64,000 nucleotides of DNA, taken from the NCBI RefSeq assembly GCF_021134715.1, contig NC_060019.1:2666001-2730000 (forward strand). Reading direction: 5' to 3'. The notes beneath the pieces are model-generated. The model worked only from the letters and a program-made list of their open reading frames with translations. It had not been told where the DNA came from and searched no databases. This stretch comes from Daphnia pulex. Lineage: Eukaryota > Arthropoda > Branchiopoda > Diplostraca > Daphniidae. How positions within the stretch are numbered: position 1 is the stretch's first letter; the number at the start of each line of letters is the position of its first letter. A program made the translations under genes and the position numbers. Positions 44,150 to 57,844 of the stretch are shown here, piece after piece.

Positions 44150-45765
44150 ATCCACCACCACCGCCTGCTCAACAATGGCGATATCCAGGAATAAGACACT
44201 TTTATAGTAATGGCGATTCCCTTCTCGAAGGGAAACGCCATGACATCCCATTACAGGCATTCACTGAGCGACGTATAGAGGTATGCAAATGCATCCGAAA
44301 TGCATATGAGTGAAAGTATAAGATAAGTGGACGAAAACTGGTCGTGGGCCCTCGAAACTATCGCTTTCACAGTGCAAAGTATAAGTAAAAAGTAAAAGCA
44401 TATTACAGGTGTTGGTGCAGCTCGGCAGACAAGCCTACTTTTGGAATTAGTGTAACCCATAATATAATTAATATATATTACGTTTCGTCAAAGGCTCTAT
44501 TTTGGAAAGGATTAGGCTAGCTACTATCAATATCAGGAGCACGTGTACACGAATAAAAAGGGTTAAGGTCGTATAGGAACTAAGCGAAAAGAATTTAGTA
44601 TACGTCAAGAGGTCAAGTCCTAGACAGATTTCCAGACAACCAAAAATCACCTTGGGTATGTATTTGCATGGCCTTATTCAGAGACATATCCAATACCGCC
44701 TATAGGAAAAAGATAGGCCTACATATACTGATCAGTCCGTTGTTCTTTATATTCCGATAGCGATATATTCCCTGTACATCAGCTTTCTCGCTTATCTAAT
44801 TAGTTGTGGTCGCCTATAAACGATTCGAGCTGAATTGGACTATAGTCCTACCCGGTCCTACCTCATTAAAAAATGAATGAGTTAGGGCTGAAGGTCTAAA
44901 AATATCGACTATAAAGTTTGAATGATAGCAAAGCTAATTAATCGGAAAGAGATTGGCTTATCCTTCGATACTGGTCGTTACAACTTATAAATATAAGAAG
45001 TGAAAGCTGCTAAAGTTTATAATGTTGATGGGGAGCTACTAAAATGTGTACTACCTATAGCGAACTTCTCGTTTTTCGAAAGTGAATTTACCAGCACATG
45101 TTATTCGTGCTAAAACTTGCCAATAACGCTTTCCAACTATAACATTTTGCGCGAGATAAACTGGCCCTGCAAAATTCTTTCACGTACCGGTTTCGACGCT
45201 CCTGTTGATTTTCAAATAGACCCAAATTGATAATTGCTGGTCCCCCGCTGGTCCCAAATGTTTTTAATGCTCTGGCTCTGGGCCAATTCCAAAATGAAGC
45301 GAAATACTATGTATATTATACCTGTTTTAGTTGGATTTCACCCTGTGCTGAATTTAGAAACTAATTCAAGTTACAAACTGGCTTTTTCTTTTTTTTTAAG
45401 ATACCAGTAACTAAACAACAACAACAGTTTCCATGTTGTTCTACCGATATAGCTGCGCAAGCGATATTGATTTAACACACGTACCAATCTGCTTTATTAC
45501 CTTTTCCGAAACCCTTTTTCGTCGATGAAACTTGTTATTCAAATGCACTAACACGACTGCAATTGTGTGCTGGGTTGCCCTAGTTAAAAATATATTCGTT
45601 TAGGAAACGAAACATAGTAGAGGGTATAACTTGTTTTGAACACCAGCACCCAAGAAAGATGTTGCGACAAATGAAATCAATTTCTCCGCAATTTCCCACT
45701 CGCCGCAGGTGACCAGTGACCTGCTGTGGTTATATATCCTTCATGCCATCCGACGTAATTCGAGA
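44150..45765. other. UGT upstream region and spacer
   Basis: AT-rich, without a supported gene. The UGT promoter must lie in the first few hundred bases, but no element could be identified with confidence. Confidence 0.4.
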
Positions 45766-45769
45766 TATT

Positions 45770-46420
45770 ATTATTGCGAGCCCGAAGGGCGAAGCTAATA
45801 ACCGCATACGCAGAAAAAAAAAACCCATGTCACTTTGTCTGTCTGTATGTCCCGCTCCATAGCTTGGATGTTTAACAACAGATTTCGGACTTTTTGGTCT
45901 TAAAAATTATACAAAAATTATGCGGTGCGACCAGAACAAAAATAATTTCATTTACTAAATTAGTTCTCCTGTAATTAATGAAAAACTGCTAAAATAATAG
46001 CTTAATGACTAGTGACATCTGGCGGTGGCGACTACAACTTTTTTACTTTAGGTCAAAATAAATCACCACCAGATATCCATAGCATAGCCGTGATGACGCA
46101 ATCTTTGATGTCCCAACCATGACGCAACAACTAGATTTGCATTTATGTTTTACAGTTATTTGACTAAAAGATGGTTATTTTTAAATTCAATTATTGAACT
46201 TTATTTGGAAAAAAAGGAACATTTGAGTTGAGCAAACTAAACGAAAATAACTTGCAAGGATATTGAACTGTGACAGAAAAAATCCCAATTTTTAGACCAA
46301 AAAGTCTGCGAAGAAAAGTGTAAATTGTGAATAAGTCCGTCTTAACAATAGGCCCTGAATTTTTCATTTAAGACAGTTTTCAACTGGCTTACGACTATCC
46401 CTTCGCGGCGAGCTGATAAG
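45770..46420 (-). mobile_element. TIR element, inverted and shortened copy
   Basis: Reverse complement of 51,068-51,898, diverged and about 180 bp shorter. The ends TTATTGCGAGCCCGAAGGG and CTTCGCGGCGAGCTGATAAG are imperfect inverted repeats of each other. No protein is encoded. Confidence 0.75.
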
Positions 46421-46789
46421 CTTGCTTTTCTATCTTACTATTATTAAAACAGCAATATTGATTCTCTTATACATGAATTTTAGTATTTAGAAAAATTATT
46501 TGGGAATTTTCGACGACAGGAAATATGGCGTCTTGGACTCGAACGGCTCGAAGTCTTATTTGCTAGAAACCCCCGGTAAAACCTCCCCGTTCAAAAAAGG
46601 AGATGTTATTAGTCATGCACGCATTTTGATGCCAAAAGAAATCGAATTTATTAACTGCGAATAACTGCAGGGATAATAATGTTTTAACGACTTTCTAACT
46701 TGTTAGGTAACTTTTTTTTTTAATTCATTAGAGTCCTGATCCAATAAACTCTTATATTATTAGTTACTGGAACGAGAAATTCGAAGCGG

Positions 46790-47165
46790 GAAAATTTTTT
46801 TGAATAATAACGGAGTAAAGACGGCAAGCGTAAGAGAGTAACCAAGGACCCAAAAAAAAACCAAATAAATTTTTCAGCTAGCGATTGCAACAGCGATACA
46901 AGCCGCTGCACAAGGCGCATTGCTGGGCGTTCAGAAACCTCTCCAATTAAAAAAAAATGTTTGAGAGCTCGAAAGAGACACTCCAAGCATTTCTTAATGA
47001 GAACAATGTCATCAGCAGCGGCAAAGAATAAGCTAATAAAGAAGGATCGGTTATTTTACCTTCGGCTGATTTGTTGCTAGCCGCTGATAAAACAATAGAA
47101 GCCAAATCAACGATATCTGTCTCTCAAGCTGCCCTAGCGACCCCTTCCGTTGATCGGACTCTGTA
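46790..47165 (+). pseudogene. Coding-like relic, possibly gag
   Basis: The plus strand reads as protein through shifts: LAIATAIQAAAQGALLGVQK (about 46,880), TLQAFLNENNVISSGKE (about 46,980), then SVILPSADLLLAADKTIEAK up to TPSVDRTL and TAA (47,164). The Ala/Leu-rich composition resembles ORF1/gag proteins of arthropod retroelements. Family uncertain. Confidence 0.35.
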
Positions 47166-48768
47166 ATTTTGCGAAGAGACTTTCTTTGAAACCATTTGAT
47201 TAAATAGGTATGAATTATTTCGTTCCAATAAGAGAATTTCATACATTTTTATTACTTTTGAAGTCTTTTATATTACAGGACGTCCTTTCCCGTGGAATAG
47301 AAGAAAAACAATGAGTAGCATAACTATCGAATATAAGGAATAATCAATGATTTAATTCAATCTAAATGGCGAAATTTCCTTTTGAGAAAAATGTATTTTT
47401 TTTAAAGGGAGAGGACTCAGAGGAGTAAAGATATGGTATCTAACAAGTTAATAAAAATTCCAGGGGAAGTTTAAAAGTAAAGAGTAATTTCTATTCACAA
47501 GTCATTTCCAGTTTATAGCCTTAATTTCTCTCAATTTTTTCGGTCATTTTCTTCCAGTCGCTTTTTTTCCGTGTTATTCTTCCTGTCACATCCTTCCGCA
47601 TTATTCTTCCAGTTCACTTCTTCCATGTTCTTTTTCCCGTTCCTTTCTTCCGGTCAACATTTCACTCGAAATACTAAAACTGGTTAGCGCTGCATGTACT
47701 TCTAAACGAAATTCCCTTTCTCCCTCCCCTCCCTGGCGCTTACTTTTTTCTTTTTTAAAACATTATTTAAATGGCGTTTTTTAAACCATTAAAGTAGCCT
47801 TCATCCCCACTTTGCCTTTTTTTTTAAAACTCCGGTGCAGTTTTAAAAATTTTTTTTTCACCTCCTCAACCTTTGTCTTGATATTCTTTCCTAATATCCA
47901 GCTTTCTCTTTTTATTTTGCCTAGACGCCGTCGGTGTTTTCCAGTTCCGATGTCTCTTTTTCGCTAGTTTGTTTGCGCATGGTCTCATTGCTGACATTAA
48001 CTGATTCTGTAACAAATAATTTAACTATATGCTATTCGGCTAGCTATTCCAGTGTTTCTCTGCAGGAGGGAGGATACAGGGAAGATTCCTTTTTCTTTAT
48101 GCAACTTGTTGTTGTTGTTGTTGTTATTGTTGTTGCTGCCACTAATGTAATTGACAAAGCACCTTTGATCGATTTATTTCGTTGGCCCTTTTTTCTAGGT
48201 GGAAGCTATATGCCGCTATATGCCCCAACCCGACTGAACTTCTCACTGCGTCAGTTGAAACTTTTGCCGTGAAGCCGAAACCTTGCAAAGCTAGGGGAAA
48301 AAAAACAACACTAGTATGATTTTTGTAAGCATTTGCCTACCGACTGTAAATAGCTTTTCGTTTGGTTTTGCATCTCATTATAATTTCAAATGTCCCTCTA
48401 TTTTATTTCCGTGTCATCACCATAGGTAGTGCAATTTATGGATGTTAGATGGCGTAGTGTTTCGAATTATGCGCGGGATTTGAATTAAATTGGTTTAAAA
48501 AAAATTGATTTGGGAGTTTGTTGTTTCATTTACATATTTTATGTTTTCCCAATATTTCGTCTTCAACTAATACAGTTATTTGTATCATCCTGGGAACTAG
48601 GTTTTCTTCGTCTAAAACTGATCATCGAGCAACCGTTGCGCTTGTTTTTTTATTTTCAACTCGGATGACTATACAGTTCACTCCACATATCTTGCCATGA
48701 CGTCCCCCGAGTAAGTTCATGTGACTGTGAATGTATTCACGAAGGTGTCACTTATCCCTTTCCCACCT
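47166..48768. other. Spacer with pyrimidine-rich and simple repeats
   Basis: 47,540-47,660 contains several imperfect 28-35-bp units around TTCTTCCAGT/TTCTTCCTGT. 48,106-48,140 is a (TTG)n microsatellite. No gene is supported. Confidence 0.5.
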
Positions 48769-51700
48769 TCACATGTGAGTGCAAGATCAGTTGTCCAGTC
48801 AACATCCACTGTTTCGAAAGTTAAGGTAAAGCCCAAGCTAATTGTCTTTTTTTTTTTCGAGTTGTCATTTAAAAAATATATATAATTCCTCAGTCATCAT
48901 TCACATAGTAAGAATTTGTTTGGCGTTCTCCTTTTGGTGCCAAGAGAAGCGAAATTCTTACACTCCGTTAGACTCTTTAAGATCGACAAAACGAGAATCG
49001 ATCACTTTCCAACTTGTTATTTTTATTGTTAAAGTTCAAAGCGTTTTCTTTATGACAAAGCCTATGCACTTCGCTAGCTGGTTTTTTGCAAACTAGGCCA
49101 TTCTGTAACATTTTGGGATTTTTTTAGAAGTCTGGACTGTTGTTAATTTCTTTAAAGCATTATTTTTGAGTCATCTACTCGCTTTCCTGTACACCCTTTA
49201 TTGATTGATAAGTTGGAACTAGCATTTCGAGTTGAACTTAAGCAACTGTGATAAAGTACACGTCAGAATAAACTGAATGACCTTTGAAACATGAAATGGC
49301 GAATACTAACGAACCCTTTTTATCGCGGGCTGCTACTTCCTCAATCCAGTTGATTTTTTATTCCCACTCTCTTTTACGATGGAAATTTGTGTCAATCAGT
49401 GACCCCACGTCCGTGTATTTTTGTCAATTCCTATAAATGTTCAAGTTGTAGCTCAAGGCCATGAGAAAAACGATTGCAAAATTTTACCCGTGACGAAATA
49501 AGCGTTTGACCCCGTGTTTGACATGTTGAGTCGCATAAAACGAATTAAATAGGAAAGTTGCTAATTGTTAAGTAATAAGCATTACACTTTATGAACTTGG
49601 GCATCGTCGTGTATACTTTTCTTGCCATTATATGACATCTGATAAACTATAAATCTGCCAACATTAAAACGCGGCACCGCTCAGTTTCAGGGAGAACAAT
49701 CGCTTTAATAGGCCTACTAGCTTAGCTAGGATTTTTAGTATCTTCCAGTATCGTACGACGTAACGTCAAATTATGACGTAATAATTGGTGATATCATCGT
49801 TGACGTTAATATTCTTAGATAAGAATGTTTTGAAAATAAATAAATGTCATTAAATGTAATTGCCACATCATTATCTATTTTAATTATCTATTTTAATTAT
49901 CCAGTTAATTTATGATTTCTACTTCCGGCGTTAGTCAGTCCTTAAGTTTCTAAGTACTCGTGCAACCAATTTAACTCTTAAGAGTCTGTTTTCCAGATAT
50001 TATACGGTAACATAGGAAGGCTGTGTAACAGTAAATAATAAATTGCAAATATTTTAAATTTATCTGATTATCTCTCTTCCTATAGCGCTTGTTGATGAAT
50101 CGTTATTAAGTCTGCTTCCTCTGGGTACCCAGTGCAAAAATGGCTATGGCATTATCTTTTCTTACCGCACACTGTAAAGGGGTCTAATGTTCGTTTGACA
50201 AATCAAGTGTTATTTGGCGTGTTTTCTTACCTTTAAAGCTACATTGATTTACCGCGAGCCTACTTTGACATTCACCACCATTCGCATTCAAATCGGCAAA
50301 TTTAAAAAAAAAAGCTAACTGTAACTCATTAAAATTCCCTTTTTGAAAACTAGAAACAAGTTATTGTAACTTTTCGTAACTTTTGATACATGAACTTCTT
50401 TCATTACAACGCTTACCTTAATTTAACGCAATTACCATAGTCAATTTTTTTGTGGTTATCACAACCATTCAAGATTTTCGTCGAATTAATTTTGCTAGCC
50501 TAATTACTGAGGGTAGGTTTTTAAATACTTGGTACTTTCCTGTCAGCATTGAGTCATTAACGTAATATTAGTGATACCCAGTGATGTTCTTCAAAAACTA
50601 CAGCTACTGCTGAGCTGGTCGGACGTTACAGCAAATCTGTTCGCAGGGAGCGGTTATTTATCTTGGATTACCGGGTCACAAATCACAATTAGTTTATAAA
50701 AATTTCAACTTTTAATGGATGCCCATTTTAAAGTGAACTGGCATAAGTGTCTCAGTAAACATAAATGTAATAAGTAGGTTCTTGTGTCCTGATAGGCTAT
50801 AATCCTAAAGCCAGCCGCTTTATGCGCCGACTGAAAATGTTCATTGATAGAAACTGAAATTGGTGCTGAAACTTTCGTCATTGCCTGATAACTGATAAAA
50901 TTGCGAGAAAAGAATAGGAAAACGAAGACAGACGTGCTGCAAACAGTCAACTCTTTCGTTTTACGCCAATCAGTTTATTAGTTTTGCGAGGCAATCAGTA
51001 AATCATCTAATCGTGTGGAATATTTGCCGAAGTTTTGAATATAGAACTCTTAAGATAGAAAAGCAAGCTTATCAGCTCGCCGCGAAGGGATAGCTGTAAG
51101 CCAGTTGAAAACTGTCTTAATTGACAAATTCAGGGCCTATTGTTTAGTCGGACTTATTCACAATTCACACTTTTCTTCACAGACTTTTTTGTCTTAAAAC
51201 AGGATTTTTCTGTCACAGTTCAATATTCTTGCAAGTTATTAACGTTTAGTTTGCTCAACTCATATGTTCCTATTTTTACACATAAAGTTCAATAATTGAA
51301 TTTAAAAAATAACCATCGTTTAGTCAAATAACTGTAAAACATAAATGCAAATCTGGTTGTTGCGTCATGGTTGGGACACCAATGATAACGTCATCACGGT
51401 GATGCTATGGACATCTGGTGGTTTTTAATCATGCTTAACCATCCATAACGAATATATTTAAATAAAAAATATTCGACAAGAAAGAATTAATTTTAAACTT
51501 AACATGTTATTTTAAACTTAACACGTTAAGTAAATGACAAGCACGTTAAGAATGGAAAGTGGAATTTAAACCTAAGGTGAAAAAGTTGTAGTCGCCACCG
51601 CAAGATGTCACCGGTCATTAAGTGAAAAAGTTGTAGTCGCCACCGCAAGATGTCACCAGTCGTTAAACAATTATTTTAACAGTTTTTCGTTAATTACGGG

Positions 51701-52015
51701 AAAACTAATTAAGTAAATGCAATTATTTTTGTTCTGGTCGCACCGCATATTTTTTTTGTAATTATTAAGACCAAAAAGTCCGAAATCTGTCGTTAAACAT
51801 CCGAGCTATGGAGCGGGACATATAGACAGACAAAGTGACATGGTATTTTTTTTTCTGCGTATGCGATTATTAGCTTCGCCCTTCGGGCTCGCAATAAGTT
51901 TCATACGCGAGGGTGTCATCACGTCGATTTCTAACTATTTCGGAATCAATGACGGAGTGCTACGAGGTGTTATTTTTAAATGGTTTTCACCGTCGAGTGC
52001 TGGATTGACCAAAGA
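48769..52015. repeat. 3.25-kb tandem duplication, unit 1
   Basis: A 3,247-bp segment starting TCACATGTGAGTGCAAG is repeated head-to-tail at 52,016. By eye the copies differ at only about two positions: a T insertion near 53,766 and G/A at 51,613/54,860. It contains the TIR element 51,068-51,898 at its right end and no convincing gene. The 81-84-codon frames inside are identical in both copies simply because the DNA is. CRE-like TGACGT motifs occur near 49,760-49,785. Confidence 0.95.
51068..51898 (+). mobile_element. TIR element, copy in unit 1
   Basis: 831 bp between CTTATCAGCTCGCCGCGAAG and CTTCGGGCTCGCAATAAG, imperfect inverted ends. It is non-coding. A 45-bp internal segment (GTGAAAAAGTTGTAGTCGCC...) is duplicated in tandem at about 51,579-51,665. 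Confidence 0.75.
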
Positions 52016-55000
52016 TCACATGTGAGTGCAAGATCAGTTGTCCAGTCAACATCCACTGTTTCGAAAGTTAAGGTAAAGCCCAAGCTAATTGTCTTTTTTT
52101 TTTTCGAGTTGTCATTTAAAAAATATATATAATTCCTCAGTCATCATTCACATAGTAAGAATTTGTTTGGCGTTCTCCTTTTGGTGCCAAGAGAAGCGAA
52201 ATTCTTACACTCCGTTAGACTCTTTAAGATCGACAAAACGAGAATCGATCACTTTCCAACTTGTTATTTTTATTGTTAAAGTTCAAAGCGTTTTCTTTAT
52301 GACAAAGCCTATGCACTTCGCTAGCTGGTTTTTTGCAAACTAGGCCATTCTGTAACATTTTGGGATTTTTTTAGAAGTCTGGACTGTTGTTAATTTCTTT
52401 AAAGCATTATTTTTGAGTCATCTACTCGCTTTCCTGTACACCCTTTATTGATTGATAAGTTGGAACTAGCATTTCGAGTTGAACTTAAGCAACTGTGATA
52501 AAGTACACGTCAGAATAAACTGAATGACCTTTGAAACATGAAATGGCGAATACTAACGAACCCTTTTTATCGCGGGCTGCTACTTCCTCAATCCAGTTGA
52601 TTTTTTATTCCCACTCTCTTTTACGATGGAAATTTGTGTCAATCAGTGACCCCACGTCCGTGTATTTTTGTCAATTCCTATAAATGTTCAAGTTGTAGCT
52701 CAAGGCCATGAGAAAAACGATTGCAAAATTTTACCCGTGACGAAATAAGCGTTTGACCCCGTGTTTGACATGTTGAGTCGCATAAAACGAATTAAATAGG
52801 AAAGTTGCTAATTGTTAAGTAATAAGCATTACACTTTATGAACTTGGGCATCGTCGTGTATACTTTTCTTGCCATTATATGACATCTGATAAACTATAAA
52901 TCTGCCAACATTAAAACGCGGCACCGCTCAGTTTCAGGGAGAACAATCGCTTTAATAGGCCTACTAGCTTAGCTAGGATTTTTAGTATCTTCCAGTATCG
53001 TACGACGTAACGTCAAATTATGACGTAATAATTGGTGATATCATCGTTGACGTTAATATTCTTAGATAAGAATGTTTTGAAAATAAATAAATGTCATTAA
53101 ATGTAATTGCCACATCATTATCTATTTTAATTATCTATTTTAATTATCCAGTTAATTTATGATTTCTACTTCCGGCGTTAGTCAGTCCTTAAGTTTCTAA
53201 GTACTCGTGCAACCAATTTAACTCTTAAGAGTCTGTTTTCCAGATATTATACGGTAACATAGGAAGGCTGTGTAACAGTAAATAATAAATTGCAAATATT
53301 TTAAATTTATCTGATTATCTCTCTTCCTATAGCGCTTGTTGATGAATCGTTATTAAGTCTGCTTCCTCTGGGTACCCAGTGCAAAAATGGCTATGGCATT
53401 ATCTTTTCTTACCGCACACTGTAAAGGGGTCTAATGTTCGTTTGACAAATCAAGTGTTATTTGGCGTGTTTTCTTACCTTTAAAGCTACATTGATTTACC
53501 GCGAGCCTACTTTGACATTCACCACCATTCGCATTCAAATCGGCAAATTTAAAAAAAAAAGCTAACTGTAACTCATTAAAATTCCCTTTTTGAAAACTAG
53601 AAACAAGTTATTGTAACTTTTCGTAACTTTTGATACATGAACTTCTTTCATTACAACGCTTACCTTAATTTAACGCAATTACCATAGTCAATTTTTTTGT
53701 GGTTATCACAACCATTCAAGATTTTCGTCGAATTAATTTTGCTAGCCTAATTACTGAGGGTAGGTTTTTTAAATACTTGGTACTTTCCTGTCAGCATTGA
53801 GTCATTAACGTAATATTAGTGATACCCAGTGATGTTCTTCAAAAACTACAGCTACTGCTGAGCTGGTCGGACGTTACAGCAAATCTGTTCGCAGGGAGCG
53901 GTTATTTATCTTGGATTACCGGGTCACAAATCACAATTAGTTTATAAAAATTTCAACTTTTAATGGATGCCCATTTTAAAGTGAACTGGCATAAGTGTCT
54001 CAGTAAACATAAATGTAATAAGTAGGTTCTTGTGTCCTGATAGGCTATAATCCTAAAGCCAGCCGCTTTATGCGCCGACTGAAAATGTTCATTGATAGAA
54101 ACTGAAATTGGTGCTGAAACTTTCGTCATTGCCTGATAACTGATAAAATTGCGAGAAAAGAATAGGAAAACGAAGACAGACGTGCTGCAAACAGTCAACT
54201 CTTTCGTTTTACGCCAATCAGTTTATTAGTTTTGCGAGGCAATCAGTAAATCATCTAATCGTGTGGAATATTTGCCGAAGTTTTGAATATAGAACTCTTA
54301 AGATAGAAAAGCAAGCTTATCAGCTCGCCGCGAAGGGATAGCTGTAAGCCAGTTGAAAACTGTCTTAATTGACAAATTCAGGGCCTATTGTTTAGTCGGA
54401 CTTATTCACAATTCACACTTTTCTTCACAGACTTTTTTGTCTTAAAACAGGATTTTTCTGTCACAGTTCAATATTCTTGCAAGTTATTAACGTTTAGTTT
54501 GCTCAACTCATATGTTCCTATTTTTACACATAAAGTTCAATAATTGAATTTAAAAAATAACCATCGTTTAGTCAAATAACTGTAAAACATAAATGCAAAT
54601 CTGGTTGTTGCGTCATGGTTGGGACACCAATGATAACGTCATCACGGTGATGCTATGGACATCTGGTGGTTTTTAATCATGCTTAACCATCCATAACGAA
54701 TATATTTAAATAAAAAATATTCGACAAGAAAGAATTAATTTTAAACTTAACATGTTATTTTAAACTTAACACGTTAAGTAAATGACAAGCACGTTAAGAA
54801 TGGAAAGTGGAATTTAAACCTAAGGTGAAAAAGTTGTAGTCGCCACCGCAAGATGTCACCAGTCATTAAGTGAAAAAGTTGTAGTCGCCACCGCAAGATG
54901 TCACCAGTCGTTAAACAATTATTTTAACAGTTTTTCGTTAATTACGGGAAAACTAATTAAGTAAATGCAATTATTTTTGTTCTGGTCGCACCGCATATTT

Positions 55001-55264
55001 TTTTTGTAATTATTAAGACCAAAAAGTCCGAAATCTGTCGTTAAACATCCGAGCTATGGAGCGGGACATATAGACAGACAAAGTGACATGGTATTTTTTT
55101 TTCTGCGTATGCGATTATTAGCTTCGCCCTTCGGGCTCGCAATAAGTTTCATACGCGAGGGTGTCATCACGTCGATTTCTAACTATTTCGGAATCAATGA
55201 CGGAGTGCTACGAGGTGTTATTTTTAAATGGTTTTCACCGTCGAGTGCTGGATTGACCAAAGAT
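52016..55264. repeat. 3.25-kb tandem duplication, unit 2
   Basis: Second copy of 48,769-52,015, one base longer. It leaves homology after GACCAAAGAT, where unit 1 runs into the TCACATG of unit 2. Confidence 0.95.
54316..55146 (+). mobile_element. TIR element, copy in unit 2
   Basis: Copy of 51,068-51,898 produced by the 3.25-kb duplication. It has the same ends and the same internal 45-bp duplication. Confidence 0.75.
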
Positions 55265-57840
55265 TTATACATTCAGGTCGTGACGTATAGTAACATTTAT
55301 TTTGGCTAATAGCGCTCATTGCTCAGCGCATTCAAATTCATTTGAGTCTAATCAGCCATTGTCTGCTTTTCTCTCAATAAAATTTTATCTGAAAAATACA
55401 ATTAAATGCTGCCGGAAGCGTTTTACATATAAGATTGCGAATTTAAAGTCAAAGTCATATGTTAGTTATTTTATAGTAGTACATATCTGTGAAGAAAGCC
55501 GCGTAGGAACTAAGATATAATGCTTGGCATGGACACATATGAGAAGATATTGTATTTACCTGATAACTCAGTTTATACCAGGCCTGAAGAAATGACCGAA
55601 ATGACTAATGCTGTTCATGATCGGAAACGGTAGTAGAGATTACGATTACGCGACCGTTTTTATAATGAAAACTGTTATGGAATAATCATATGACATCAGC
55701 TTTCTAGTTCTTACGGCTGTTTGTGTGCACATGTACAACGCCTTGTTAGCATACCTGCATACCCGTGCATACTTACAGTGTCGGAAAAAAAGTTATCGTT
55801 TTTATCCGGTGTTTATCGTTGTGGGAGAAAGGTTATTTTATTCAGGCCAAAGAAATTTTATTAGTCAGAGTGCGACTTTGATGAGGGGGGTGGGGGATGA
55901 CAGCCAGTGCATAAAGCAAAGATTTAAATTTTGAGTACGTATTGTCTTCAATTTGCTGAGAGGAAATTCGGAGAGGAAAGAAAATTTGAGAGGAAAGTAT
56001 TCATTTTCTTGAGATTGATAATTTGAAATGTCGGTATACTTTTAGAAAAAAAATTGCCCTAATAAGATTTTATCGCATTTCAATTATATACGATAGTAAC
56101 AGGAAAATATTGTTTTTTCAATGTTTTTAAACGAGAGATGGCAAAACCCTGAATTGAGAACGTTAATAATGGGATTGCAAATTATATTATAATCTTATAA
56201 TATCGTTCCGCGGTGAACCCTTGACTCATGATAAGATAAATTCATTAAAAATCTTAAACAACTTTATTGCCAGACACGGACTGATGGAGTTGGGGGCAGT
56301 GAGTGAGTGGGTTGACTGGGTTCCGTCTTCCGTGATAATTTTTAAAGAAAGGGACGTGTAATCGGAAAATCGGGATATTATTAGCAATATGTTAACACGT
56401 TTTAACACAAAACTGTTTCTATGGAAATCTCATTTATTTTGGGGAATAATTAAAAAAATTGGACGAGTAAAAATGTTGAAATTGGTGAAACAGCTTTGCT
56501 TGTTCGAATAATGAGCTTCATGGTTCACGATGAGTTTCGTCGTGTTTCAGCCACTATAAAGTTACATTTATTCATTTGGCCGCACATTGTGACGCGTTGC
56601 GTTTTATCCTAAATAGCAACAAAAAATTTTTTCACCATTTTTTCTCGCACTTTTCACTTCTAAACATTATTTACTTATTTGTTATTTCTTTGCACTCGTA
56701 GGTTGAAATTTCGACATTTAACATTCTGAAGTGAAGCACAAGAGACGCATTGGGCCAGCGCCAGCTTACCATGTGTTGACGTAGGTAGGTCTAAAGGTAG
56801 AATAGAGAGCATTAACATTAACATATGTTTTTAAACATGTGTGGTGCCCGTGTTTAAATAGCTTAACTTTTTTTCCGTCGAATTCGAAGCTTTATTATTT
56901 TTACCCGTCAAGTTATCGGACTGTGGCACTACGCCATGAATTTCGATTTTTGGGTACAATCCGGTTTTTACTGACGTGCAACCAGCTTTTTTAAAGTATA
57001 ATTGTTGCCTTGTTGGAGAGATTATTAATTCCTTTTCCATAAAGGTGCAAAAATTTAGAGAGCGTAAAAACCCTGTACGATGATGATTGGCCATTTTGGA
57101 CACAAATGAGATTTCCAGACCTGGCAACGCAGGATTTGTAACTGCTCCATAGGGGGCTAAAATGCGGAATCCGCTGTGGATGCCACCAGGGGACACCACT
57201 AGATTTCAAATCGTCATAGGCTACAGTTGTGCAAGTTTATCTAGATTTGATGCATGTGTTATTTTAAAAATAGGCAATAAAAAATTAAATATAAATTTTA
57301 TAATGCGAAAAAAAAATTAAGAAAATGTTCCTGTATTCTCTTAAACATTCACGCATAGAAAATATCAAACTAATGTTCAAAATAAAAATAGACGTTAATT
57401 AAAAAAAAAATAATCGGCGGAATGTCGTAGATAACTAGACATCCTAAAACGAGTTATAAAACAACGCTTCAACCAGAACCTCCAAGAATCTAATTATAAT
57501 TAGGATTTCGCAAATAAAATAGGGCATGTGTATAGGCCTACGTTTAAATAATGAGGATACACAAGACACGGAAGCACATAAAACGGTCAAGTCCATCACA
57601 AAATGTGATATTAAATATTATTATATGTGGTTATATAATATTGCATATAATTATGTATATTTTAACATATAATGTAACAATATAATGTTATATATAAATA
57701 TAAATTCGTATATAAATTCAAGGTATTCTCCTATCAAATAGGGGATGGCGCAAAAAATAAAAAAAATAATAAAATGTTCATACTAAAAAGAGGCGGTCTA
57801 TTTATCTAGTGATTCTTGGTGCATTATCGCCGGTCAGTTT
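55265..57840. other. Spacer, no gene seen
   Basis: AT-rich. 57,600-57,720 is almost pure A/T with TATATAA runs. A 122-codon minus-strand frame (56,831-57,199) shows no recognisable motif and is not called. Confidence 0.45.
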
Positions 57841-57844
57841 TTAA

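Noticed and set aside
43957..44313. 118-codon plus-strand frame with VCVCLCVF
   Set aside because: It is antisense to the UGT start and runs through the GT microsatellite.
48842..49096. 84-codon frame present identically at 52,089-52,343
   Set aside because: The identity reflects the 3.25-kb duplication, not selection. No domain or gene structure is visible.
56831..57199. 122-codon minus-strand frame
   Set aside because: No recognisable motif, no splice context and no second copy.
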